DNA of 64,000 nt, from assembly GCF_034931045.1 (NCBI RefSeq), contig NZ_JAYGHH010000018.1, forward strand, positions 16,722 through 80,721, in the 5' to 3' direction. The DNA is from Nodularia sp034931045 (GTDB lineage: Bacteria > Cyanobacteriota > Cyanobacteriia > Cyanobacteriales > Nostocaceae). Shown piece by piece: positions 53,438 to 62,276 of the stretch (position 1 is the stretch's first letter; the number at the start of each line of letters is the position of its first letter). The notes below the pieces were generated by a model. That model was not told the origin of the DNA. It searched no databases and saw nothing but the letters and a program-made list of their open reading frames with translations. The position numbers were made by a program, and so were the translations under genes.

Positions 53438-53775
53438 TGGGGGTGGAGGGACTTGAACCCACACGACCTATTATGGTCAACGGATTTTCATTCTCCCGCA
53501 GCTTTCACTGCTGCCCGGTTTTAACAACCTGCGGCTTTGAGAATTGGACTCTCCCTTTACCCTCGGCTTAACGTTAGGGTAGCTCCCGTCGAGTCTCTGC
53601 ACCTTCCGATTAGTTATGAGTTTTCACACTCAGCACTTGTTTCGGCTTGGCTCAGGATTGCCATATCTGTATACAGATTTAGGTTTCCCTGAATTTGAGA
53701 GCTTCCACTTGAAAGATTTCTCGATCAAGGCTCAGTTTTCTAAGTCCGTAGCGTCTACCATTCCGCCACACCCCC
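53438..53775 (-). tRNA. trnL: tRNA-Leu(UAA) interrupted by a group I intron
   Basis: On the minus strand the first exon (53775-53742) reads GGGGGTGTGGCGGAATGG to ACGGACTT, and the second exon (53488-53438) reads AAAATCCGTTGACC to TCCACCCCCA. They pair into a 7-bp acceptor stem and a 5-bp anticodon stem, with the loop CTTAAAA giving anticodon UAA, split between the first and second anticodon bases as in all cyanobacterial trnL introns. The T-stem GTGGG/CCCTC has one T-T mismatch. CCA is not encoded. Confidence 0.93.
53489..53741 (-). ncRNA. Group I intron of tRNA-Leu(UAA)
   Basis: The intron of 253 bases begins AGAAAACTGAGCC and ends in G. It contains the usual conserved pieces: the GACTCGACGGGAGC-type core, the CTCAAAGCCGCAGG segment and the GGGTAAAGGGAGAGTCCAATTCTC region. 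The size is close to that known from Anabaena. Reading frames crossing it are not genes. Confidence 0.9.
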
Positions 53776-54135
53776 ATGTCCATTGGGAATCACTTTTGTT
53801 AAAGGCTGCAAACACCTCTCACTTATTTCAGCACTAAATGGTTCTTTTGTACAAGTAAATTGAGAAATTCTTTTCAGATGGGGAAGTTTCTGGTGTTTCT
53901 TCTTGATTTATCTGATTTTTGGATTTTCAATTTTGCTTTACTCTAGGACTCTTTTTTTACTGCCTTTGTGATTGTAGCATCCATATCAGAAATATACAAG
54001 AAAAATTTTCTCCATCGTTTTTATCCAGAAAGCCCTTTGACTTTTGATGTTTGACCTTCGCTTTGCGGAGTGGTTCAGCCTATGATGGAAAATAGATAAA
54101 CTCAATGCTCTTGTCCACTTAAAGAGAAAGAATCT
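53776..54135. other. Promoter region between divergent trnL and ndhL
   Basis: About 360 AT-rich bases. They must carry the promoters of both genes; no further gene or RNA is seen. Confidence 0.4.
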
Positions 54136-54348
54136 ATGATTGTAGCCCTGCTGTATCTAGCTTTGGCTGGAGCTTACCTGTTAGTAGTCCCGATTTTTGT
54201 CATGCTGTACCTCAAACAGCGCTGGTATGTAGCAAGCTCCATCGAGCGGACTGTGATGTATTTTATGGTGTTTTTCTTCTTACCTGGGTTGTTAGTTTTA
54301 TCACCTTTTGTGAATCTTCGCCCCCGGCCACGACAAATTGCAGTGTAA
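54136..54348 (+). CDS. ndhL: NAD(P)H-quinone oxidoreductase subunit L
   Basis: Protein of 70 residues: two membrane helices (LLYLALAGAYLLVVPIFVMLYL and RTVMYFMVFFFLPGLLVLSPFV) and the basic end RPRPRQIAV. This is NdhL (formerly IctA), a membrane subunit of the cyanobacterial NDH-1 complex that drives cyclic electron flow and respiration in thylakoids and is needed for inorganic carbon uptake. It lies upstream of the DUF3007 and trpA genes in the conserved cyanobacterial order. Confidence 0.94.
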   Translation: MIVALLYLALAGAYLLVVPIFVMLYLKQRWYVASSIERTVMYFMVFFFLPGLLVLSPFVNLRPRPRQIAV

Positions 54349-54372
54349 ATAGGTTGTTAGGTCATAACTCTC

Positions 54373-54684
54373 ATGCGACGCATTGACGCTATTGGAATTG
54401 GTTTGGGTGTTTTTATTGCTGGTGGTTTGGGATATGTAGGTTTACAGCTAGTGGGTTTAGATGGTCAACAAGCTGGAATCTGGAGCCAAGTCTTGCTAGT
54501 CAGTGGTTTGCTTGGCTGGTTAGCTTCCTACATATTCCGCGCGGTGGGAAATAAAATGACCTACCATGAACAACGCGAACAGTATGAAACAGCCTTTCTC
54601 CAAAAACGGTTGGATGAACTTAGTCCTGAAGAACTAGCAAAAATTCAAGCCCAAATCGCACAAGAATCACAAAGTCAAGTGTAA
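54373..54684 (+). CDS. DUF3007 family membrane protein
   Basis: Protein of 103 residues. Two membrane helices (AIGIGLGVFIAGGLGYVGLQL and VLLVSGLLGWLASYIFRAV) and a soluble helical tail (MTYHEQREQYETAFLQKRLDELSPEE). It matches the DUF3007 family of cyanobacteria and plastid-bearing eukaryotes; function unknown. The 24-base gap to ndhL indicates co-transcription and hints at a thylakoid role. Confidence 0.9.
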   Translation: MRRIDAIGIGLGVFIAGGLGYVGLQLVGLDGQQAGIWSQVLLVSGLLGWLASYIFRAVGNKMTYHEQREQYETAFLQKRLDELSPEELAKIQAQIAQESQSQV

Positions 54685-54753
54685 AGTTATCATTGGTCAG
54701 TTATTCGTTGTTTGTTAACTGGCCACTGATCACTGATTCCTAATTTTTGACTC

Positions 54754-55572
54754 ATGACTGCGATTTCTGATTGCTTTAAGACATTGAGACGAAATCGAGA
54801 GTGCGCTCTGATTCCGTTTATTACTGCTGGAGATCCAGATTTAACCACCACAGCAGCAGCTTTGCAAGTTCTGGATACTCATGGAGCCGATATTATTGAA
54901 CTTGGTGTTCCTTATTCCGATCCTTTAGCTGATGGCCCGGTCATTCAAGCGGCTGCTACCCGTGCTTTGCAACGAGGGACAAAATTAGAACAGGTGTTGG
55001 AAATGTTGCAAGCTACTACTCCGAGTTTGCGATCGCCTATTATCCTGTTTACTTACTACAATCCCATTTTGTACCGTGGCATTGACAAGTTTCTAGAACA
55101 AATTGCGGCGGCGGGAGTATCAGGTTTAGTTGTCCCGGATTTGCCCTTAGAAGAAGCAGCAGGCTTGCTCAAACCAGCCAGTGAAAGGGGGATCGATTTA
55201 ACTTTGTTGGTGGCTCCTACCAGTTCTGCCCAACGGATAGAAGCGATCGCTCGTTCTTCCCAAGGATTTATTTATTTGGTCAGTGTCACTGGTGTCACTG
55301 GGATGCGGACTCAAATGGAATCACGAGTCTCAGATTTACTGCAACAAATTCGTAGTTTTACAGATAAACCCATCGGTGTAGGCTTTGGCATCTCCGAAGC
55401 TGCACAAGCTCATCAAGTCAGAGAATGGGGCGCTGATGCGGCAATTGTGGGTAGTGCCTTTGTCAAACGTTTAGCAGAGGGTACACCAGAGCAGGGACTA
55501 AAGGCGATCGCGGAATTTTGCCACAGTCTAAAAAATGGAATTAAAACGACTGACAACAGTACAAATACTTAA
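54754..55572 (+). CDS. trpA: Tryptophan synthase alpha chain
   Basis: Protein of 272 residues: LIPFITAGDPD, ADIIELGVPYSDPLADGPVIQ with the catalytic Glu and Asp, GLVVPDLPLEEA, LVAPTSSAQRI, GFIYLVSVTGVTGMR and GVGFGISEAAQA. It splits indole-3-glycerol phosphate to indole and glyceraldehyde 3-phosphate, passing indole to TrpB. Position after ndhL and DUF3007 without other trp genes is the usual dispersed cyanobacterial arrangement. Confidence 0.96.
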   Translation: MTAISDCFKTLRRNRECALIPFITAGDPDLTTTAAALQVLDTHGADIIELGVPYSDPLADGPVIQAAATRALQRGTKLEQVLEMLQATTPSLRSPIILFTYYNPILYRGIDKFLEQIAAAGVSGLVVPDLPLEEAAGLLKPASERGIDLTLLVAPTSSAQRIEAIARSSQGFIYLVSVTGVTGMRTQMESRVSDLLQQIRSFTDKPIGVGFGISEAAQAHQVREWGADAAIVGSAFVKRLAEGTPEQGLKAIAEFCHSLKNGIKTTDNSTNT

Positions 55573-55901
55573 CTTGCCCAAAACGAAAAAGTAGATTAAA
55601 AAAGGTATCGCAGTTTTCAGATGAGTCAGAAAAGTGTTGATTGCTCAAAGCCTTAAAATAACTGGCTTTATACTCAGCATTCAGCACTTTGCACTCAGCA
55701 TTTGGCAATAACAGAGTTGTTTTTTAGCATGATTTGGTGGACAATTTAGCAAATATAGTTTTGAATATTAACAGCACATATTAGGCTGTAAAAAAACTAG
55801 CTAGTCCGGTCGCTTATAGTTGAGTTTTATGTGACGTTGAGTAGGCGAATAATGATGAGTGTGAGAGTGAGTCAATCACAAGTGACAGAGGAGCAAAGGC
55901 G
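55573..55901. other. Intergenic region with actcagca repeat traces
   Basis: It contains ctcagcattcagcactttgcactcagc near 55672, a degenerate cactcag array. No gene is seen. Confidence 0.45.
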
Positions 55902-56567
55902 ATGAGTGAAAGTATGGCATTTATCGGCGGAGTCGCCGTAGCTGGTCTGGCTGCGCTTGTATTGCTCAGGGGGGCAGATAGTCCTATGCAAAGTAATTTC
56001 GCTGTTTCTTCACCGCAAATGCCGGCTAATATAATGCCGCAGATGATGCAGCAACCGCTAATGTATCCGCCTTACGGGGTAAATCCATATTACCCTAATC
56101 CCAATCAACCACCTGTCCAGGCTAATCCAGAGCAGCGTGTGGAAATGGAACGGTTGAATATGCAATTGGAACGTTTAAAAAGCGATAACGAACAGCTAAG
56201 AGCGCAAAACCAACAACTCCAATTCCAATTCCAACATTGGAATAACCAGCAGATGCAATTAGCCCAACAAAATAGCCAAAAAGTTGCATCAGAAATATTC
56301 CAGCCTCAAACTCAAAATTCTTGGTGGTCTTCGCCCATGCTTTGGGCAGTAGGAGGGGCAACTCTCACCATTGGTGGTGGTGTTGTAGTCGCTGGCGTAT
56401 TGGCTTTATTTTCGCCAAGGCAGCGCCCTACAAGGACAGTACAAGTAATGCATCCCTATCACGGTGCTACACCACACTTAGCGCCTGTGCGTCGGGCTGA
56501 ATTTTTGCCTTCTTCTCGGATGGAAGCAAGACGAGTTGAATCCCCAGAATATGACGAAATGCACTAA
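55902..56567 (+). CDS. Membrane protein with Pro/Met-rich linker and coiled coil, function unknown
   Basis: Protein of 221 residues. N-terminal hydrophobic helix (FIGGVAVAGLAALVLL), then a Met/Pro/Tyr/Gln-rich stretch (about 30-78), a coiled coil (EQRVEMERLNMQLERLKSDNEQLRAQNQQLQF region, 77-115), a second helix (MLWAVGGATLTIGGGVVVAGVLALF, about 146-170) and a basic tail. GAGG precedes the ATG (agaggagcaaaggcg). I recognise no family; the form suggests a membrane-bound scaffold. Confidence 0.65.
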   Translation: MSESMAFIGGVAVAGLAALVLLRGADSPMQSNFAVSSPQMPANIMPQMMQQPLMYPPYGVNPYYPNPNQPPVQANPEQRVEMERLNMQLERLKSDNEQLRAQNQQLQFQFQHWNNQQMQLAQQNSQKVASEIFQPQTQNSWWSSPMLWAVGGATLTIGGGVVVAGVLALFSPRQRPTRTVQVMHPYHGATPHLAPVRRAEFLPSSRMEARRVESPEYDEMH

Positions 56568-56744
56568 AAGTGCTGAGTGCTGAGTGAGTAGGGGCGGGTC
56601 TAAGCAGTTGGTCTGTGGTTTGTCAAAATCTTTAGTAAACCCGCCCGTATATGAGTGCTGAGTGTTTAAGTGGGGCTTGTTAAACCAAGAATCCCCATGT
56701 TTTTCAAACAGGGAATTTGTAAATGTAGATTTATTGTTGAAAAT
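56568..56744. repeat. Spacer with degenerate tgctgag heptamers
   Basis: gtgctgagtgctgagtgag at 56573 and tgagtgctgagtg at 56651 flank an inverted pair of segments (gggcgggt and acccgccc). Noncoding. Confidence 0.6.
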
Positions 56745-56978
56745 ATAAATAGGGCTTGCTGTTCGTAACGTGCCGTTAGGCATACAATTTTTATCCTGGA
56801 GGTAGGGAATAGGGAACATTTTCACTATCTGTCATCCCCAGATTTTCTGAATTTATTCAACCCAAAATTCACATTTTTGATGGTACACCCTTCAAAAACC
56901 TTGCACATATTTTCGGGTTTATCAGCCTCAAACCTCCGATTTATCTAGGTTTTACACTTATTCAGCAAACCCTGAATA
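56745..56978. mobile_element. Possible MITE or IS remnant with the same inverted ends as 25801-25990
   Basis: Left end agggcttgctg (56751-56761) and right end cagcaaaccct (56963-56973) are inverted repeats with one mismatch. The interior of about 200 bases has no long frame of its own and looks like the terminal region of an insertion sequence. Its right edge meets the stop codon of the kinase gene. Confidence 0.5.
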
Positions 56979-58868
56979 TTATTCCTGTGCGGGTGATAAG
57001 TTATTGTCATCAATGAACTCTGTTCCAGATGCTTCTTCAGGATTGGGGATTTCTGATTGGGACTGATGCTGATTATCTACCGTCGGTGATGCCTGTTTTG
57101 TTAAATTTTCATCGGCTTGTTTAAATAACAGTTGTATTTTGTTTCTCCAGTATTGAGTATTGGGCATCTTTTCGGCATGATTTTTATAATCTAAAACTTT
57201 GTCCCATTCACCGTTATCTATTGCCTGATTGATGTCATTAAATAACTCCTCTGCCTTAGCCCAATCTTTTTGCCACTGGTTAATCATGGCAACTGTTTCT
57301 CTCAAACCAGAAGAAGCATGACCAGGAATAGACCGCAATAAAGCGATCGCACCTCGCAAATCACCTGATTCATATTTCTGTTTGGCTTCTGCTATAATTT
57401 TTTCATTATTACTGTCACTAGACTCTGATTGATGTGATATATCTGCCGCTTCTGGCTGAGGTCGTGGCTGTGGTTTGGGTTGAGGAATCGGACGAGCTGC
57501 AATCAAATTGCTATCATCGACTGTATTCAGCGCAATGCCTTTGTCTCGTAGGCAAGAAACCCACTGTTCATTATTGGTAATTACGTCTCGGTGCGCCCAA
57601 GCCAAACCACCAGAGTTGATTTTAACTTCTATCCAACCCCGTTTTGTGCGCTTGCCAGTCACTTCAAATCCAGTATTTTTACCAACTGTTTGCAAAACAG
57701 TATCAGAATTAATCGAGCTAGGTTCAGAACGAATATTAGAATTACCAGCAACTACAGCCAAGCAGTTATCCTTAGCAGTATTATCACCCGTGAAATTAGC
57801 AGCTAAATTCCTCATATTGGGATAGATATTTGTTGCCAAAGCTGCCGCCCCACCAGCCAGAATTAAACCAATTAAGAAGGGCAACGGGTCGGGTTTGTGA
57901 GATTCTTGATCAACTGGTTTGGCAGGAACAGGATTTGCTGGCGCTACGGCAATGGTTTTTTGTGGGGATAATTGAGAGAAAGACTTAGTAGCTTGGTAGT
58001 GCTGACTGTGAGAGATTTCTGGAGGGGTGGCTGGTGCAAATATTGGCTTAGTCGTGTTGATACAAGCTTGCAGTGTTTCTGCGGCACTTTGGTAGCGGTC
58101 TTTGAAATGATAATGTACCATTTTGGTCAACAGCGCTGCCAACCGATAGTTAACTTGTGTTAAATGCTGCCAGAGGAGTTCCCCAGTATTGGGGTCTTCT
58201 TGTAATTTAACTGCCGGTACTCCTGTTAGCGCTTGAATAGCAATAATACCCAGGGAATAAATATCACTGTTGGGTCGGGGTTTACCTTGCCCTTGTTCCG
58301 TAGGCATATAGCCGGGAGTTCCAATGGCAACTGTCGCTGTAGGTTGTCCGCCAACTGTTACCATTGGTAATCTTAACTGCTTGACTGCCCCAAAATCTAC
58401 TAAAACTAGTTTTTGATCACAGGCGCGACGGATAATGTTATCTGGTTTAATATCGCGGTGAATTACGCCTTGGCTATGGACAAACTCCAGGATTTCCAGA
58501 ACTCCTTGCAAAAGTTGCAGGACTCGGCTTTCACTCCAAGGCTGACCGGGTATGAGTTCTTCAGCTAGGGTTTGTCCGGCAATAAATTCTTGGACTAAAT
58601 AAAATTCCTGGTTTTCATCAAAGTAAGCCAGTAGGCGGGGTATCTGGTCATGATTGCCTAAATTTTCTAGAGTTTCAGCTTCGCTGTTAAATAAACGCTT
58701 GGCCGTCTCAAAAACTCTGGGGTCAGAAGTTGCTGGTTTGAGGTGTTTAACAACGCAGACAGGATTGCCTGGCCGCCTGGTATCTTGGGCAATATAGGTT
58801 TGACCAAATCCCCCTTGCGCCAGGACTTGAATAACTTGGTAACGATTGTCTAGTAGCTTGCCGATCAT
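56979..58868 (-). CDS. Ser/Thr protein kinase with transmembrane helix and SH3-like domain
   Basis: Protein of 629 residues from the ATG at 58868, which has GAGGGG upstream; 18 further codons upstream are not conserved. Kinase domain 8-270: AQGGFGQTY loop, Lys41 (VVKHL), HRDIKPDN with Asp139, VDFGAVK with Asp158, and GTPGYMPTEQ. A membrane helix near 350 (PFLIGLILAGGAAAL) separates it from an SH3-type segment (NIRSEPSSINSDTVLQTV; KRGWIEVKI; GLAWAHRDVI, about 390-460) and a TPR-like helical end. The outer part probably senses wall or periplasmic signals. The C-terminal stop lies at the edge of a MITE-like element. Confidence 0.92.
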   Translation of the reverse strand: MIGKLLDNRYQVIQVLAQGGFGQTYIAQDTRRPGNPVCVVKHLKPATSDPRVFETAKRLFNSEAETLENLGNHDQIPRLLAYFDENQEFYLVQEFIAGQTLAEELIPGQPWSESRVLQLLQGVLEILEFVHSQGVIHRDIKPDNIIRRACDQKLVLVDFGAVKQLRLPMVTVGGQPTATVAIGTPGYMPTEQGQGKPRPNSDIYSLGIIAIQALTGVPAVKLQEDPNTGELLWQHLTQVNYRLAALLTKMVHYHFKDRYQSAAETLQACINTTKPIFAPATPPEISHSQHYQATKSFSQLSPQKTIAVAPANPVPAKPVDQESHKPDPLPFLIGLILAGGAAALATNIYPNMRNLAANFTGDNTAKDNCLAVVAGNSNIRSEPSSINSDTVLQTVGKNTGFEVTGKRTKRGWIEVKINSGGLAWAHRDVITNNEQWVSCLRDKGIALNTVDDSNLIAARPIPQPKPQPRPQPEAADISHQSESSDSNNEKIIAEAKQKYESGDLRGAIALLRSIPGHASSGLRETVAMINQWQKDWAKAEELFNDINQAIDNGEWDKVLDYKNHAEKMPNTQYWRNKIQLLFKQADENLTKQASPTVDNQHQSQSEIPNPEEASGTEFIDDNNLSPAQE

Positions 58869-59032
58869 AATTTTCCCCTCAGAGTTATTACTTAATTTTT
58901 CCCTGATAATAAGTATCTCCAAATTTTCTTGAATGAAATCCGCTATCTTGGGATAAAGATTTAAACTAAAAAATTAGCTTTTTAATAACTTTAGACTGTT
59001 TATTTGTCATTTAGTGTCCCTGTGTATTACCA

Positions 59033-59521
59033 ATGCCACCTAGAATAACTAACCCTGTTACATGGCAGCAGGCTGAACTCCTCATGCAACCTGCGTTTAT
59101 TCGTGTTGTCGATAATATTCGCAAGCATCTTGATGCGTCTACTTGGAAGGGAACTTACCACGATGTCCTGATTTGGCCAACTAACACCACTGATGAAATG
59201 AAAGCTTTGGTCACTCAGCTATTGCAAGAAATGGAAACTGCAACCTTAGAACAAGCAGATGAAATTAGGGCGACTCTTGCTGATCTACCAATGCCCCATC
59301 CAGGATATCATCTACTTTTGCAACGTCAACAGCATCAGGTGAGTATAGATTTGTGGGAAATTTGTTATCAGGTGTGTTTTATAAATTACTCTCCTGTGAA
59401 TGAAGTTGCAAATATTGATTCTAGTTTAATTGATGATGCGGGTGAAGTGGATTGGCAATGTTTGGAAAATAAGACTAGGGATTTAGTTAATCAGGCATTT
59501 GCCACTTTACCAGATGATTAA
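59033..59521 (+). CDS. Conserved cyanobacterial protein, function unknown
   Basis: Protein of 162 residues: PVTWQQAELLMQPAFIRVVDNIRKHLD, then WKGTYHDVLIWPTNTT, PHPGYHLLL, DLWEICYQVCFINY and an acidic end. A soluble alpha/beta composition is suggested. I know similar proteins only as cyanobacterial hypotheticals. It is divergent from the kinase gene. Confidence 0.7.
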   Translation: MPPRITNPVTWQQAELLMQPAFIRVVDNIRKHLDASTWKGTYHDVLIWPTNTTDEMKALVTQLLQEMETATLEQADEIRATLADLPMPHPGYHLLLQRQQHQVSIDLWEICYQVCFINYSPVNEVANIDSSLIDDAGEVDWQCLENKTRDLVNQAFATLPDD

Positions 59522-59563
59522 ACAGTGTTGCGGTGAATGTTGATTTCGTGATCATTGCGGGAT

Positions 59564-61099
59564 TTATATCCAAGTATTAAACCACATTCGGATTTTGTAA
59601 CCTTCAGGGGATAGAGGTAAACCCAAATATAGCGGCATCCAAAAAATAAATGCGGCTAAAATTAGGAATGTTATGGTGACACCTACTGCCCGAATTTCTC
59701 GATAATAGCTGCTAAGACACTGGTCTACAAACCAAGCGATCGCTAAAAAGACAAATACCACAGCACACATATAATGGTACATAAAAACGCACCTTGTTAC
59801 TTTTACCCAAGGTAATAAGTTGGCAGCATAATTTAAAACTAAGTATAGGGCAAGCCCAGCATCAACAGTAAGATTTACGGGTGGATGAAAATGCTGTTGT
59901 TTAAACCAGGGAATTAACACTTTTAACATTAGCATTACTGCTAAAAACAAAATGGCAGTCACACCAAACCACCATAAAAAAGGATTGCCCATTGCATGGA
60001 CATCATAAATAATTTTCCCGGTTTCAGTAGGTAAAGAAGATGGCAATCCAAAAGATGGTTGATTAACCCCCTCAGCAGTTTGGTAATAATAGGCAATTGG
60101 TCGATTCATTAACGGCCACTTATACCATGCAGCACAGTAAGGATGTACATTGGCATTATTTCCTCCCATCTGGAGGTGAAAATTTAAAATTTTCTGATGT
60201 ACTGCAATAAATCCATATCTTCTATCTAGCAAAAGATGAGGAATCCAGATAATACTGTATACTATAGCTGGGATAATTCCCAGATAAAATAGCATTTGCC
60301 AAATTGTGATTTGCGTCAGATTTTCTAGTGGTGTCTGAATGGTATTTTCTAGGGATTTGTTATTTAAATCAATCCATTTGCGATACCATGCACTAAAAAA
60401 AATCTGGCTGTCGTTGATTACTGTTTTAGGAGATTTCCAGAAAATTGGTGTATGGGGAAAAGACTGAAATCCCCGAATTATATAAACTGCTATCCAAATC
60501 AAATAAGCACCTAACAAAAACCATAAACCATTCCACTTTGTGGCAACTGATGCCCCAAAACTGATACCAGCCAGAACTAACCACCAGGAACGCTGTTGAT
60601 TTTGGTTATTTAATGCTAATAGTAAAAACCATTGCCCTAATAAACCGAAGATAACAATATAAATATTATTTAAAGCATAACGAGATTCAACTAAAAAGAA
60701 ACCATCACAAGCTGTAAATAAACCTGCCAATAAAGCAAAACGATAACAATGATTTAATTGATAGGCAATAGCAGCGACAACTATTGGAATAAAAGAGCCA
60801 GTTAGGGCATTTAACCAACGATAACTCCAAGGCGATCGCACTGAACCTGTTAACTCATTTACTGTATCTTGTCCAAAAGGAAGATGACTACCAATCCAGA
60901 TCCCCATACCAATAATATATTGACTCAATGGTGGATGAGCATTAAAAAATGGTGTATTGGTGAGATAGTTATTCCCAAATTTGGCGAAGTAAACTTCATC
61001 AAATACTAGAGTGTTAAATCGCTCTAATCCCCAAAACCTGAATGAGAGTGAGAGAATAAAGACACCTAATATCCCTATTTGGAACCACTTTTTAGTCAT
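59564..61099 (-). CDS. PMT-family membrane glycosyltransferase (GT39-like)
   Basis: Protein of 511 residues with about ten membrane helices. The N-terminal catalytic signature of dolichyl-phosphate-mannose protein mannosyltransferases is present: NTLVFDEVYFAKFGNNYL with the Asp-Glu pair, then FNAHPPLSQYIIGMG. Later blocks are ATKWNGLWFLLGAYLIW and the PMT_4TMC-like C-terminus (RCVFMYHYMCAVVFVFLAIAW). Such enzymes transfer a sugar from a polyprenyl phosphate to proteins or cell-surface molecules on the outer face of the membrane. The acceptor is unknown. Confidence 0.88.
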   Translation of the reverse strand: MTKKWFQIGILGVFILSLSFRFWGLERFNTLVFDEVYFAKFGNNYLTNTPFFNAHPPLSQYIIGMGIWIGSHLPFGQDTVNELTGSVRSPWSYRWLNALTGSFIPIVVAAIAYQLNHCYRFALLAGLFTACDGFFLVESRYALNNIYIVIFGLLGQWFLLLALNNQNQQRSWWLVLAGISFGASVATKWNGLWFLLGAYLIWIAVYIIRGFQSFPHTPIFWKSPKTVINDSQIFFSAWYRKWIDLNNKSLENTIQTPLENLTQITIWQMLFYLGIIPAIVYSIIWIPHLLLDRRYGFIAVHQKILNFHLQMGGNNANVHPYCAAWYKWPLMNRPIAYYYQTAEGVNQPSFGLPSSLPTETGKIIYDVHAMGNPFLWWFGVTAILFLAVMLMLKVLIPWFKQQHFHPPVNLTVDAGLALYLVLNYAANLLPWVKVTRCVFMYHYMCAVVFVFLAIAWFVDQCLSSYYREIRAVGVTITFLILAAFIFWMPLYLGLPLSPEGYKIRMWFNTWI

Positions 61100-61160
61100 T
61101 TGTAGAAATTAAAACCGCTATAAAAAAAATCTGAAATATACTCCCAATAATTTTAATGTA

Positions 61161-61216
61161 AATCACGAATTACGAACTACGAATTACGAATTACGAATTA
61201 CGAATTACGAATTACA
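61161..61216 (+). repeat. Eight-unit aattacg heptamer array
   Basis: Units aatcacg, aattacg, aactacg, then aattacg four times and aattaca. The stop codon of the ROK kinase gene (61212-61214) lies in the last unit. Confidence 0.92.
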
Positions 61217-62174
61217 AAACCGATTCAGCCAAAGCCACAGCACCCCAAAGCGGCGCATTATCACCCAAAACCGCCGGCACAACTTTAAAATCAACTTCCG
61301 GTAAAGCAGTTTCCCGTGACACCTTTCGCACCACATCCCACCAATTATCCCCAGCCTTAATTACACTCCCACCCAAAATAAACAATTGTGGGTTAATCAA
61401 ATTCGCCACATTCCCAATCCCCACACCCAAAGCCCAAGCACCCTGAAATAAAACATCCTGTGCTAACTCATCACCTTGCGCCGCAGCATCACTCACCATC
61501 TTTCCCGTAATCAAATCCAAATCATTACCCACCAACCCCCTCAAAATCTTTCCTCTGTGTCCTCTGTGCCTCTGCGGTATATTTTCCAAAACTTCCCTAG
61601 CATTCTTCGCCATATAAGGCCCCGAAGCCAACCGTTCCACACAACCCCGCTTCCCACACAAACACACAGGCCCCGCAGGGTCTACAACTATATGTCCAAT
61701 TTCACCAGCCATGCCGCCCACACCACGCCAAGGCTGACCATTGAGTATCCAACCACCACCCACCCCAGTGCTAATAGTGATATAAAATAAACTATCGCAT
61801 CCCTGACCAGCACCAAAGCGATACTCACCCCAGGCCGCCACATTAGCATCATTGTCTACAATCACCGGAACCCTAAACTCATCCTCTAGCAAATCTTTAA
61901 GGGGAATGTTTTCCCAACCAGCCACATGGTGAGACAGTCGCACAGTTCCAGTATTAGCATCTACTGGCCCCCCAAAACTGACACCAATTGCCGCAGGTTT
62001 TTCTCCTGACAGTAAAGAATTAATCAGGTCGCGCATGATGTCCAAGTCAGTGTTAGCATTTGCATGAGCTGGCGAAAGGCGACGTTCATAGCGTAACCAT
62101 TCCCTAGAACCAGAATTTACTAGTGCTGCGGCCAGCTTGGTTCCACCAAAATCCAGCGCTAAAATTAAAGTCAT
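61212..62174 (-). CDS. ROK-family sugar kinase (glucokinase-like) with a repeat-derived insertion
   Basis: Protein of 320 residues from the ATG at 62174, which has GGAGGA; 18 upstream codons are spurious. LALDFGGTK binds ATP phosphate; VDNDANVAAWGE holds the catalytic Asp109; GHIVVDPAGPVCLCGKRGCVE has the ROK zinc ligands His161, Cys171, Cys173 and Cys178. It probably phosphorylates glucose or a related hexose. Residues about 200-209 (PQRHRGHRGK) are encoded by a dispersed DNA repeat and interrupt a region normally helical, apparently without breaking the enzyme's frame. Confidence 0.9.
   Translation of the reverse strand: MTLILALDFGGTKLAAALVNSGSREWLRYERRLSPAHANANTDLDIMRDLINSLLSGEKPAAIGVSFGGPVDANTGTVRLSHHVAGWENIPLKDLLEDEFRVPVIVDNDANVAAWGEYRFGAGQGCDSLFYITISTGVGGGWILNGQPWRGVGGMAGEIGHIVVDPAGPVCLCGKRGCVERLASGPYMAKNAREVLENIPQRHRGHRGKILRGLVGNDLDLITGKMVSDAAAQGDELAQDVLFQGAWALGVGIGNVANLINPQLFILGGSVIKAGDNWWDVVRKVSRETALPEVDFKVVPAVLGDNAPLWGAVALAESVL
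61551..61580 (-). repeat. CAGAGG-rich dispersed repeat inside the ROK kinase gene
   Basis: On the minus strand: ataccgcagaggcacagagg and ten more bases, matching 7074-7103 with two mismatches. It translates in frame as IPQRHRGHRG. Confidence 0.8.
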
Positions 62175-62276
62175 CAATTCCTCCAAACATTCCCAAGAAA
62201 AACAGATATTTATTCTGAAACTACCCAAAAGCTGGTAGCGTCAAACAATAGAAAATATCTTTGTGGAAGTTACAGC

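Noticed and set aside
53616..53837. A 73-codon plus-strand frame
   Set aside because: It lies across the trnL 5' exon and the group I intron; the RNA gene on the other strand explains the sequence.
61161..61216. Tandem repeats that might be taken for a CRISPR array (also at 26243 and 23136)
   Set aside because: Units are 7 bases with no spacers, and no cas genes are present.
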